A DNA stretch of 64,000 bases from Alisma plantago-aquatica (lineage: Eukaryota > Streptophyta > Magnoliopsida > Alismatales > Alismataceae), in contig OY856413.1 in assembly GCA_963693085.1 (NCBI GenBank), positions 537,496,879 through 537,560,878 of the forward strand. Direction: 5' to 3'. Below the pieces are notes generated by a model, which searched no databases, was not told the DNA's origin, and saw only the letters and a program-made list of their open reading frames with translations. Positions 24,708-36,000 of this stretch are shown piece after piece (the first letter of the stretch is position 1; every line of letters starts with the position of its first letter). The translations under genes were made by a program, and so were the position numbers.

Positions 24708-26323
24708 TTACTCCTTCACTCGCTTGTATGGTGGTACATATGGGCTATTTGGGGTCTCCTCCCCTAAGCTCACTTCAATGTCACCCTTTTGCGTAGGCTT
24801 TGACACATCATTCTTAGTTTGTGAGGCTCGTGGCTGTCCATCCTTCTCGGTGGTAGTGGCTCCACTGCGAAATATGGATTTCACCTTCTCCTCTTGCCTA
24901 GATGTGGGCACGACTATGATGGTGGCTTGGTGGGATTTGCAGAACAGGTGACATCCTCCTAGTAGTCCATGTAAGTTGCGGGGGTATGGCACACTGGGTC
25001 TAGCCTCTGTGTCAAAATGAATTTTTCCCTTTTCATGGACCTCCACCGCCAGGGGCTCTATCTCCTTAATCACAAATATATACTTAACTTGATGATGTGA
25101 TTGAGTAGTCTCTGCATTACCAGCCGGTCTTTGTTGATTTTGATGCTTCATGGCCGCCATTTCATTGGAAATTTGGGCCACAATCGTCTCCAGTGCCCTC
25201 CTTTGCGCTCCATGACTTTGCAACGTCTGCCCAAATTTATTCAAAATCTCGCCCTGGGACTGTAACTGCTTGCCAAACATATTCATCAACTCTTGATTTT
25301 GTTTCACCACTTGGCTGAGCAATTCGATACTTTTGTCCTTCATAGTGGGTTGTGGCTTTACATCTGGGTCTTGTAGTAAGTTGTTTGGATCATTCCATAA
25401 GAATTTTCTATCCTTTCTCCAAGAATAATCATTGCTCCTATAGCCCTGTTGTTGAATGAATTTAACTTGGGCCTCCTCATCAGACTCTTCCTCTTTCTCC
25501 ACAAGCTACTTGGCTATGAGATCCATTTTGTCTTTCAATTCTTTAATTGCCTTTGATTCCCCTGCAACTCTAACTTGTTCCGGTGCATCTCTACCACCCC
25601 ATGACTGTTTCTTAGCCATATTCTTCATAATCTCCCAACACCTTGTGTCTGTATTGTTCAAGAAGAAACCAGAGCCTGCTGAATCGAGGTTGCTTCTATC
25701 ATGCTCATTGAGAGCAAAGTAGAAAATTTTTACTTGTTTTTTCCTTGTCCAGCCCATGATGTGGGAACCTCCTCAACATTATCTAGAAGCGTTCCCATGT
25801 CTCTGAATAGGTTTCTCCGGCCCTTTGACTGAAATTATGGATCTTTCGAAGAACACCTCTATCATTTGATCCCAAGTCTCCACGATATTATCATCAAGGT
25901 TATGCAGCCATTCTCGTGCATTTCCTGCCAGAGAGTTGGGAAACAACTTCAAGTAAAGTGCCTCATATGGAAACCGGTTAATTTGTATCATATCATAGTT
26001 CTCTACGAAAGTGCTTATGTGGGCCACTGGATCTTCATTCTTCAACCCATGAAACGCTTGAGATTTGACCAAATTAATCTGTGCCAAATCAATTTTATAT
26101 GTAGGAATATTTATTGCTTGCCTTTTAATAGGCCCCTTTGACACAAAAGAGGAATAAGCCTTGATCTTCTCCCATATTATTTTTTTTCAGCCATTGCTTC
26201 TGATTCAGAATCTGAATCCACATCCTCAAGATGATTTTAGATGTTATTTTCCTCGTAGTCTGATCTCAAAGACGAGCCATGTGATGATGACCGTGCGTAG
26301 TTTGTGCTACGCATGCTCACCAT
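24708..26323 (-). pseudogene. Element B Gag
   Basis: I place the start at the ATG at 26323 (MVSMRSTNYARSS). The retrotransposon Gag core is clear: FVENYDMIQINRFPYEALYLKLFPNS..AREWLHNL (about 25800-26050). It continues in another frame as SETWERF, PHHGLD and QVKIFYFALNEHDRSNLDSAG, a typical Athila Gag. A Gln-rich coiled-coil-like stretch (QVVKQNQELMNMFGKQL) follows, then a charged tail ending YVPPYKRVKE. In-frame stops lie near 26230 and 26165, and between 25503 and 25505; a frameshift lies near 25780. No zinc knuckle is visible. Confidence 0.82.
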
Positions 26324-26483
26324 GCACTAGTACCTACAAAAAGATGGATTTAATAAAGCACAGTGCTAGACGAAAGCAGAATGTGAAAGATAGACGATTA
26401 ATTTCAAAAATTAAAATTGCAAATGAAAAGAAAAAGTAGCCTAGAGTGGCCGCTTGTAGCACTCGTAGTGCCAATAGTTGTCG

Positions 26484-26503
26484 TTTCCCCGGCAACGACG
26501 CCA
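26484..26503 (-). other. Primer binding site of element B (Asp tRNA type)
   Basis: Minus strand TGGCGTCGTTGCCGGGGAAA, the PBS widely seen in Athila/Tat elements (usually TGGCGCCGTTGCCGGGGA), one substitution from consensus. It lies six bases from the LTR end at 26510. Confidence 0.85.
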
Positions 26504-26509
26504 AAAACT

Positions 26510-28150
26510 TGACACGATTTTATCGTGCGTATAACGCAAGTCCACATGTCAATGTAATATAGCCCTTGTGAGGCCCGAGTCGAACTCAGGGAAACTAAAT
26601 TCTCGGTAGACTACTACTAACTACTCACGATCAGCTAAACTGGTTTTAAAAGTTTGAGAATTGTTTTGAAAAAGAAAAATAAAACAAAAGAAAATAGAAT
26701 GATCGATTAAATGGTTGGTTTAATCAATTTGAATGGAATCTTTAGGATTATGGTTTCACCGCAGGTTCTCGTTGCACTAAGTTTTACACAATTACCATGA
26801 AATGTCTCCTAATTCGGGTAGTGGCCTGGAATTAGAATTGTTCGCTTCCGCGATACAATTCACTACCGTAACCTAAGTTGGTTTCACGTCAGTAGTAACC
26901 TATGCCTTAGATAAGGTGCACGAAATTTAGGTCTAAAGGTTCCCACCATTAATCATACATCACCTTTTCCAAGGAATTTATTGATCAATTGGATTATAGT
27001 TTCTTTTCAACCGTTAATTCTTCGTCAAAAGCAATTAAAGGTATTAGATTATCACTATGGTGATCAAGCATAATGATATAATAGAGAAAACGATAGCATA
27101 CCATGAATTTTAGAGACAATTATGATAAACTATGTTGAAATTGTCATACAACGATCACCCGGGCTACTCTCGGTCCTAAAGACAAAGGGGATTAGCCCTG
27201 CATGTTCATCTTAGTAGAAAACATGGTGAAGGAAAGAGGAAACATCGAGAAAACGTGGATAGATGTGAAGTAACCCCTGAACAGAGAAGATCCAGGCATT
27301 CCTCGGCGTGGGATGAGCGTTCTACAACCTTCTGGTGGTGGAAAACTCCTTCTACGGCCTCTAGAACAATCCATGCGTAGCTATGGCTCCGTTCTTCCTC
27401 CTCCCTTCTCCTCGAGACTTGTGCAGCGGCTAATGATGTGATAGATGGCTTAGAGCCGCCATTTTTAGGTATAAGCACCACTTTAGGCCACCAAAACATC
27501 ACCATCGTATGATTAGACTCGAGCTGTAGATTAACCTGATCTGACGGCATCAATACCATCGATGCGGGTCGATGGTATCGACCCACCCAGATACCGACGG
27601 TCCTCTACTTTTTTGGGTTTGCTCTAACATGATCTCAATACCATCGACTTTTGGGTCGATGGTATCGACACCTTAGGCGTCACTTTTCTATGGAATCTGA
27701 TGCTCAAACTGATTCTGCTGAGACGGAGTCGATAGTATCGACTATTTGGTCGATTGTATCGACTTGTAGAAATCTGACTCACTGAATTTATCTCGCTAGC
27801 ATCGACTTATGGGTCGATGGTATCGACTCATTCTACTCTTTTGTGGCTACCTATCTGTGGCTCTGTCGATACTATCGATAGCCTTCGATACTATCGACAA
27901 CCATCAATGGTATCGACAGCTGTATATATCTATTTTGCCTGAAAATCAAAGATAAACTCAAATCAACTTTGATAACTTTGATAAATATGATCATTCATAC
28001 CAAATGAGATAAAACAAGGTAAATTTGATGCATAATGAGATTATAGGCTGAAGGAACTAAATCATGCAATATTAACCATGAAAATGACCAATAATCACAT
28101 AAAACACATATGAAACTAGCCTATAAAAGTGACTCAAAATCCTCACATCA
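26510..28150 (-). mobile_element. 5' LTR of element B (1,641 bp)
   Basis: Begins TGATGTGAGG (minus strand, 28150) and ends GTGTCA (26510), just before the PBS. It contains the GTCGATNNNATCGAC palindrome cluster at 27545-27920 and a stretch GTCCCCGGGTGATCG-like near 27155 at the R/U5 end. The first 567 bp match the remnant at 5419-5967. B must therefore span both, with A and A' as later insertions. Confidence 0.85.
27545..27920. repeat. GTCGATNNNATCGAC palindrome cluster in the B 5' LTR
   Basis: At least eight copies of GTCGATGGTATCGAC, GTCGATAGTATCGAC or close variants, alternating with unrelated spacers. The 3' LTR has the same set minus one unit near 27880. Confidence 0.8.
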
Positions 28151-29870
28151 TCTTGCAATTCGAAAAGTAGTGGAAGTTATCAACTTTAATGCTTTAATGT
28201 TTAAGAAACCCTAATTTGAGATGATTAATGTATTTAGAAGGGTTTTATGGATGGTTAAAGTTGATATTAGCATGTTAATCATAAAAAGATACATTAAGAT
28301 CGAAAAGGATGAACTTTGCATGTAATTCGTTTAATTTAGAGTTCCATGTACATGAATGAGCTTTAATGGGACTTGAAACCCTAATGTTAGAAATTGTGAC
28401 TCTTAATGGCTTTAATTGTTCAAATTCATGAATAAAATTGAGATATGATGATTCTAAGCTATTTCGAGTATAAAAGTTCCTAATTGTGGATAAATACCCT
28501 AAATGGTAATTAGGGTTTTCTAATGGATAAAGGTGGAATTAATGATAAAAAGAGTTCATATGTGAATTAGACCATAATGAACTATGAGTTGTTAATCCGG
28601 AAGGAAGCAAAGTTGATAATTGGGCCTAATGATCGTGTCATGAATTAAAAGGATAAAAATGGTAGTTTTAATGTAAAAGAGGCATAATGGACTTTATTGA
28701 TGTTTAATTGTGCCTTTAATATGAAATTAGGGTTATATGTTGTTAAAAGATAACCTTAATATCTTTCATGAAGAATAGATGAGATAATTAGGGTTTGTGA
28801 GTAACTGTATAAAGTAGGGTTTAAAATAGTAAAAATGAAGTGAAACCTTAATTGCAATGGAAACCCTAAAAGTGGACTAGAAACCCTAGGAAGTGAGTTA
28901 GGTTTAATAGATCGTGATGGCATGATCAATGATAGAAAATTGTATGCATATTTCAGGATCTCTTTGTGTGCTTGCTTGCCTATTGGATTTCTTGCATTGA
29001 TTGGATTATTTCTGTCTCAAATCAGCCTGACAGGTATGTAGTTTATTATGGTTAATCACATTAGTTTCCCTAAGAGTTTCCTGGATTATTCATCACATTG
29101 AATGTAACTTATCAGTTTGGATGTTCATACTTGCAAATCATAAAGTCACTATGATTATCACAACAATAATAGAAGTGTGTATTCTCGCACCTACATGCCA
29201 CCCTGATGGATGATGCCAAAAGGTCAAGCCCAGGAGGGAAGACCCATGGGCACCATGAGTGGTGACCCCAGACACCAAGCTTGGGATTGAGAAGGTGGTC
29301 TTTATAGAATGACTAGTGGGCACTATGAGAGGTGACCCCAGGCACCAAGCTCAGGATTGAGAAGGTGGCCTTCAGTCATTGACAAAAGAGAAACCCTAAG
29401 GTGGGTATGCCAGGGTTAGGGAAAAAGTGGTGGAGAATGTCACACTGAAAGCATAATTTAGCTTGTTAATTAACTCGATTGTGATATCTAGATTGTTAGC
29501 CATAATTACAAAATTTTGGTTGTCCCCACATAACGTCATATTCATTTATGCTGACCGACATTTTGTTTGTGGGCTTTTAGGTACAAGATTGAAAAGGACA
29601 AACAGTAAAGTGCATATGTGGAATTAAATAAGAATTAAAGTACAAAGGAGGATTAATTAGAATAGACTCCTAATGTGGATAGAAGTAGATATCCAAGTTT
29701 TTGAAAAAGGTATGCAAAGTTTTATTTTATACCAGATTTTAATTTAGTTTGGTAGAATTTCATAATTATTATTGATTAATTGTTGAACCTTTGATCATAT
29801 TAATTGGGACAATGGCTCTGATCTTTTTGTCTCCCTTAATTGGGGGTTATCGGGTGGCGGGGTCGTTACA
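28151..29870 (-). mobile_element. Partial gypsy LTR (element D, Tekay/Del-like)
   Basis: On the minus strand it begins TGTAACGACCCCGCCACCCG at 29870, the classic start of Tekay/Del LTRs, and continues to the edge of element B at 28150, where it breaks off. It contains two copies of a GGGCACCATGAGTGGTGACC-type unit, also typical of this group. The remaining LTR end would lie left of B, outside the window. No internal region is visible, so solo LTR or element end cannot be told apart. Confidence 0.65.
29245..29370. repeat. Direct repeat of about 62 bp, two copies, in LTR D
   Basis: Units start GGGCACCATGAGTGGTGACC (29249) and GGGCACTATGAGAGGTGACC (29309), each ending GGGATTGAGAAGGTGG or GGATTGAGAAGGTGG. 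Confidence 0.7.
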
Positions 29871-30990
29871 CATGCCACTAATAGTAAACTAGTACGAGGC
29901 CTGAGTGTTAGTAGGAATGCCACTCGTATGTCCCATCTTTTTTTTCACAGATGACAATATCCTTTCTTAAGGGCAACTCAGTACGAATGTCTGACATTAC
30001 CTAGTTTGATTAGCCAATACGAACATGCATCAGGTCCGAAAATAAATTATGACAAAATTGAGGTTGTGTTTGGCAAGGGGGTGGACCAGGGAACAAGGAG
30101 GACTATGTAGGAAATTCTTAATGTTCGGGTGGTGGACAAGCACACTATATACTTGGGGCTCCCGACGGCTATAGGCAGTTCAAAAAACCACATCTTCAAT
30201 TTTGTGAAAGAAAGAGTCTGAAAAAAGTGGCAAGGATGGAAGGAAAAGTTCCTTTCTAAACTAGGCAAGGCGGTACTTATTAAATCCATTGCTCAAGCCA
30301 TTCCCTCATATATTATGAGCATTTTTCAGTTACCGAGCACGCTTATCCAGGAGATACAAAGTTACATTTTTAGATTTTGGTGGGGGGCTAAGGGGTCAGA
30401 AAGGAATATATAATGGCAATGTTGGGCAAATCTTTGCAAGACAAAAAGTGATGGGGGTATGGGCTTTTAGAGATCTGAACGCTTTTAACCAAGATCTCCT
30501 CACAAAATAGGTATGGAGGCTTTTCTCTAAGATAGACTCTCTAGATTCCAAGGTTCTCAAGGCTCGCTACTATCCGAGAAGCTCCATTCTACATGCAGCT
30601 AGAGGTTTTAACCCAAGTTACACTTGGTGTAGTATATGGGGTGCAAAGCACATTGTATTAGAAGGGACAAGTGGGCGAGTGGGGAAAGGTGAGGATATAG
30701 ATGTATGGACGGATACGTTGAATTATAATGACAATGAAGCACTGAACCTCTTACTCCCAGTTGTCGAAGCAGATAGAGAACCGCTGAGAGTCAGTGATCT
30801 GCTGAATCAGGGATGAGCCGAGTAGAACTGTGAATCTATAGCCACTTTGTTTCCCCCTGATGTTGGACGAAGAATTCTTAACACCCCGTTGAGCCACCGC
30901 CGGCCGAAGGACAGCCCGCTTTGGTGGCCCGAGCATAAAGGAGCTTTTACCAACCGATCATCATACTGGTTATGCCATATGGGGAAATAA
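29871..30990 (+). pseudogene. LINE ORF2, reverse transcriptase C-terminal part (decayed)
   Basis: Read over three frames. VRGLSVSRNATRMSHLFF leads into the metal-binding box as FTDD (normally FADD), with a frameshift in a T-run at 29938-29946. Then come KYLGLPT-like IYLGLPTAIGSSKNHIF, KKWQGWKEKFLSKLGKAVLIKSIAQAIPSYIMS and IFRFWWGAKGSE, all hallmarks of the RT thumb and connection of plant L1 elements. Numerous stops (for example in WKKW as *KKW) show it is inactive. Confidence 0.85.
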
Positions 30991-31008
30991 CAGTTCATCG
31001 AAAAAAGG

Positions 31009-31998
31009 ATGTTGCCGCGAGAGAGACTATGGAAGTGGATCTGGAGATCAGGTTGGCTGCCACGTCTCTCCCACTTTCTGTGGAGAGCGTGCACAGGGAG
31101 TCTGGCTACCCTAGGAAGGCTGTATGATAGGCATTGCGTTGCTGATGGAAGTTGCCCAGTATGCAAACTCGACAAAGAAACGATAAAACACGCCCTGTTC
31201 GACTATAGAGGGGTGGAAGAGGCTTGGGCTCAAATCCAAGCATGGGATCAGCATGCATCTTCTAACCTGAGCATAGTTGCGGAGGTGCTTCTACACTTTG
31301 CAGACAGACTCACGACGGAAGAGATGGACAGGTTTCTAGGAATGACATGGAGCATCTGGGCGAGGAGAAACAATTTCATCTTTGGAAATGTAGAGGAGGA
31401 TCGGAACATCATGTTTGGATGCTATTGGGGTATTATCACGGAATATAGACTTGTTAACGCAACGATAGCTGTTACCCCAGAAATAGAAGCAAGAAACAAT
31501 GTGGAAAGATGGCAATCCCCTCCCCACGGACAACTGAAGTTAAACATGAACGTGGCCGTGGATAGTACAGGGAACATTGGTATTGGTGGCATTATGCGCA
31601 GTGCAGATGGCAGGGTGGTGGATCTGTTTGTAGAAACTAAGGAGTTCTTTGGCTCAGCGGAGATTGCGGAAGCGATGGCCCTCTATGCGTGCTTATAAAA
31701 ATTAAGGGAGAAAGGATACTCCTCCATGATAGCGGAAATGGATTCTTTAATCCTATACCGGTCCTTGCTGGACACTTTTGTTGGAAATGACCATCTCGGT
31801 CTGTTAGTATCCGATATCAAAGACGTAGCTAGCCACTTTTCTTCTGTATCTTTTGCTTTTGCTTGTAAATCATGTAATAAGACGGCCCACTCCATTGCTA
31901 AAGCAGCTATGGAGGGTCCCTCCTTGAGTCGTCCGATGACGGGGCCTTCACCCTCATCAATATATGTTGGTTGTATCCCTGAGTTGATTTTGAATTAA
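31009..31998 (+). pseudogene. LINE ORF2, zf-RVT and RNase H domains
   Basis: One frame broken by a single TAA at 31696-31698. LWKWIWRSGWLPRLSHFLWR begins zf-RVT, followed by CVADGSCPVCKLDKETIKHALFDY, which keeps the Cys-Cys-His core (final Cys replaced by Tyr). RNase H follows: LKLNMNVAVDSTGNIGIGGIMR, then SAEIAEAMAL with the catalytic Glu, IAEMDSLIL with an Asp, and CNKTAHSIAKAAM. The first catalytic Asp (normally NVDAA) reads NMNVA, so that residue is lost. It would remove RNA from the cDNA hybrid in an active element. Confidence 0.85.
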
Positions 31999-32024
31999 TG
32001 AGAAGGTCAGGAATTTAAAAAAAA

Positions 32025-35000
32025 GCTATTCGAACCTAACTTTCTCTCTCCTCTTATGTACACCTTCTCTCTCTATTAGTGACACATCCAACTTAAATTG
32101 ATTCTGGTTACATGATTTGTGTGATTTCATGCTTAATTTTAGTCACATTTTTGTTATGTTCATAATGTGACATCAATTCTTCATGTTGAACTAAGTTGCA
32201 TGCTTTAAATGTATCACCTCCTTGTAATTAAAATTAAACCTCATCTCTAATATCCCTTCACACTCTAGTATATGTCATGTTGTAGAGTCCCCAATTACCA
32301 ATCCAATGGAAAAAAAATTAGAGCTATAAATCCAAAGTTAGGGTCCCTATTTAATTATTGATTTAACTGATTTATGTAGCCTTTTGGGGTCCTTGGGCCA
32401 GTCTTTTGGGCCCAATTGGGGTGTGCGTCCCATTTGAGGGTGGTGACCCCTTGCCATGTCAATGATTCAATGAGACATACCCTATCTAATCCACCCTTTC
32501 CATCTTGGATTAGTTCTTGCCTTTGGATCCCCCAGCCATGGATTGTGCCTTGATCCAATGTCCATGGATGATCTTCAAGCTTGATATGCTCACTGTTGTA
32601 GTATACCTAGACCCACGCCGACTGCTCCTTACACACCTACTTGCAAGAAATTGAACACCTCTTTTTCTTGGTTTCTTCATTCCCTTTCTTTTCCCATTTG
32701 TTTCCCTAGCTTTTGTGCCCTAGAGCACCCTTTTATTCCTCTCCGCCACCCATGGCCACTACTATGCATATCCCCTCTTTTCCTGCCGCAAGATCAACCA
32801 ATCTTGAGGTCATTGTCTCTATGCGTCTAGGGTGTGTGTGGGTGGCTCCCTTTCTGGCCTTGTTAAGCCTCCCGCCCCTGTCCCCATTGGTGCCGAAAAA
32901 ACAAGCAACCTTGGACTATTGATGTGTGCATGGACCTGGTCGGTGGAGGGTGACAAGCTCCAAACCTTCAACCCAAGGCATCCGGGTCCAATGGCTGCAA
33001 TAGCACCACTCACACCCCCTCTCTTACTCTCCCATGCTCATATGGGCCCAAAAACGACCACTGCAGGCATGCTAAACGGAGCCCCCATGGACAACACTCA
33101 TCCTTCCGTCGTGCACTGGGGTGAGGGAACCGACCACTAGATCCAAGATTTACATTCCCCACCAATCAATTCATGTCATGGTAATGCCCCCTCTCCTTAA
33201 TGTTCTTGATGCAAACATTCAAAAAATGATAACTTTCTACCCCTTTGTCCAAATATGGAGAATGATGAATGCATATTCATCCTAGGTTTAGCTAAATATT
33301 CAACATAAATTTTGTACTCATTTTCATCATTATACTTTAGAACTAGCTAACATTTAGGTTTTATTGATTTTATGTTAATTTATAACATTTTGATCTAATT
33401 CCCCCATTTCCATGGTAGGATTACATCATAAATCTCATGCACCAGTAGAAGAGACGTGGTCCCTCTAACTAACTAGTGGGCTCAGAAATTTTTGAATAAA
33501 TGGATCATGTTTTCTTTGAACAGTTGCTTCATTGGTTATTGAAGCCTTTGGTTTGCATTAGAACTGCCAAACCATCAATTTCCACATATTTGCACCTCCA
33601 TCAGTTATCATTCCTTTGGTAGAATATCCATTGGCTCAAGCCATGAACCTTACACCAATAGCCCCACTCAGGGTGGGCTTACGTCTGCCAAACCTTAAAT
33701 TTAGTTTCATCTGCCAATCCATTTGTTTACATTGGGTGTACCTAGACATTGATTTTCAGCACTCTACCCTTTTTTGGTTGACAAACAAAGGAATCCCAGT
33801 TCCACTACCGATGTCTGCCTTGTGTCACCTTTCAATGGAGATCCTACACATTCCTTCTAATGGAACTTCTATGTTTCTCTTTCGATGGTGTTGTTGCTTC
33901 CTCTTCCAAAGGTTCTCATGCATGTATTAACTAAAGGCATTTGTGCACACTCTTTTGATGCCCCCTTTCTATGATTCTACTACTCCTGTTGATGAGAACT
34001 CTACACGTGACAACTAAAGGAAGATCTTCCTTTGTCTTCCTATGGTCCACCTAACCCTTTGCATATCAATGATTCTATTGATTTCCATGATACTCCTCGT
34101 CTAGTGATGGAATTACTATAGAATAATGACCCATCATCTTCCCCATGTCACTGTCGTTCCTTCACCTCCATGGTGGCTAGGTTTTACTCCATGGAACTTG
34201 GGAGAGGCTCAAAACCCTAACATCTACATATAAATAGAAGAGGAACCGCTAATAGAGGACACATCTTCCATCGATGATGCCAAGACACTTCTACCCACAC
34301 TCACCTTTGACCTCCAACAACCTTTGACCATTTCTAATAGTTTGTGAATGCCAACCAAAGACCATCCACCCGCACCAAGTCTTGTAGCTTATGACCTCAG
34401 AGGAGGTTCTGAAGGATGACACCTTCATGCGTCACTTGACAACCTCTGCGTTTGTCAACCTATTGCTTCTTCATCATAGTGATAAGATGTAACCTTGAAG
34501 AGGGAGGACATTGTTCCAAGTCTACTTCCAATGAACCTCCAGGGGTAGATCTATTGCTGTGTTGTCCACCATTAGTTTCCAGCATGAAGATAGACTTACA
34601 CACACCACCGATCTGCTTTTATCTTCTTCTGTGATCATGGTGTTCTTTGTCTCTTCTCATGTTGTTTCTACTATTATGGCCATGAACAAGTAGTCCTCTT
34701 GCTAGGGTGCAAGGAGTAGCCTCACTACCTCATTTTTTTCTTTCATATGCATCTATTTTTGTATGGACTAGTATATATTAGGAAATAAATTGTTTTATGC
34801 TTGTACTCTTATTTGATCACCAAGTTTACATGTTTATCAGGTCTTGGGTGTAGAGAAATTCAAACCCAAGAGCTAGGGTATCAATTGATTCTTATTAAAA
34901 CCTTGATGATAACTTCAGATAGGTGTATTCTAAGGTGATAGATGTATGATCTCTAGGTAACACTACTACGAGCTTAGAGTGATATCATTCCATATTTTGA

Positions 35001-36000
35001 TCCTAATGTTGAAAGGGGGGATTTTCCTTGCCTCAACATATACGTGCTCATGCTTAATATGATGCAATAAGAGAGTGAATGATGGATAGAGGTGATGGAA
35101 CCCATTACACCCTAGCATTTTTATCATCTAACTAGAAGCCCTTAATTTATCCTTTTACTATTTGCAACCTTAGTTTAAACAACCAAATCCAAATCTTGTA
35201 TTAAATACTAGTTCTAGCCTAGTTACCATGATGACATAATTCTTAAACAAGTTGTCCATTGGGTTTGATCCTAAACTATGCTGTAATACAATCTATCCGC
35301 TTGTGGGTGGTGATTATTGTACTTTTTAGGTAAACTTTAGGGATTTCACCCCTAGTGAATTTGCCCATGCGTTAAAAGTCACTTCAACAAACTAATATAC
35401 CATTTTGATCAACTAAAAAGGATCTATACATTGGACTAAGTTTCAGACCCTAATTTCATCATTTGCTTCCCTATTTTTCTAAAGATGCTTACTATAGTCG
35501 CGTTCAACACATTTAATGCATTATTATGATAAATCTTGGATCTTTAATGCACCTCTACCCTTTTAATCACCAAAATAGTAAATTTTTTTAATCCTCAAAC
35601 TATTTGAGGACCCTAATCACCATTCTTGCACTTTATTCGACATCTATGTGAATATATAACTAGTTTTGGGGTTTTAACGACAAACTTTTCCCTAAATTTC
35701 TAATATTATTTCCATTTAACATCAGACCTCACCCTAGTATTGAAATCAGTATTATGTTTTTCTTTATAGCACAAATATCAACTCCTAGTATCATTTTTTG
35801 ATGTTTGGTTCATATAACACTCAATGCATGTTATACCTTAGGTAGATGATTATTTTGACCCCTTTTGTGCATCAAACCCTACTTGATCTTTCAAATGAGT
35901 AACTGTGTGAAGTGTTGTGACCTAAGTGGCTAAGGCCAACCAATTATTGTGCTATAATGATTTATGTGACCCTATCCACCCTTCTTGACCCCTTATGTGA
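32025..36000. other. No recognisable gene; decayed intergenic DNA
   Basis: AT-rich with a less AT-rich stretch at 32590-33130. The longest frame there is 102 codons (32832-33140), with no domain I recognise and no support for translation. 33600-34650 contains long runs of short plus-strand frames without motifs. It may be the remains of old retroelements but nothing specific can be shown. Confidence 0.5.

Larger units (their letters stand above)
29871..32024 (+). mobile_element. L1-type LINE fragment (3' part)
   Basis: Starts inside the reverse transcriptase domain exactly at the LTR D boundary and ends with a short A-run (AATTTAAAAAAAA, 32009-32024). Domain order is the end of RT, zf-RVT and RNase H, the normal 3' half of plant L1 ORF2. 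The missing 5' half was either displaced by D or never copied. Short flanking duplications were not found. Confidence 0.85.

Noticed and set aside
32713..33140. Small host gene near 32.8-33.1 kb
   Set aside because: Frames of 69 and 102 codons overlap in different phases with no motif, splice pattern or promoter that favours either.
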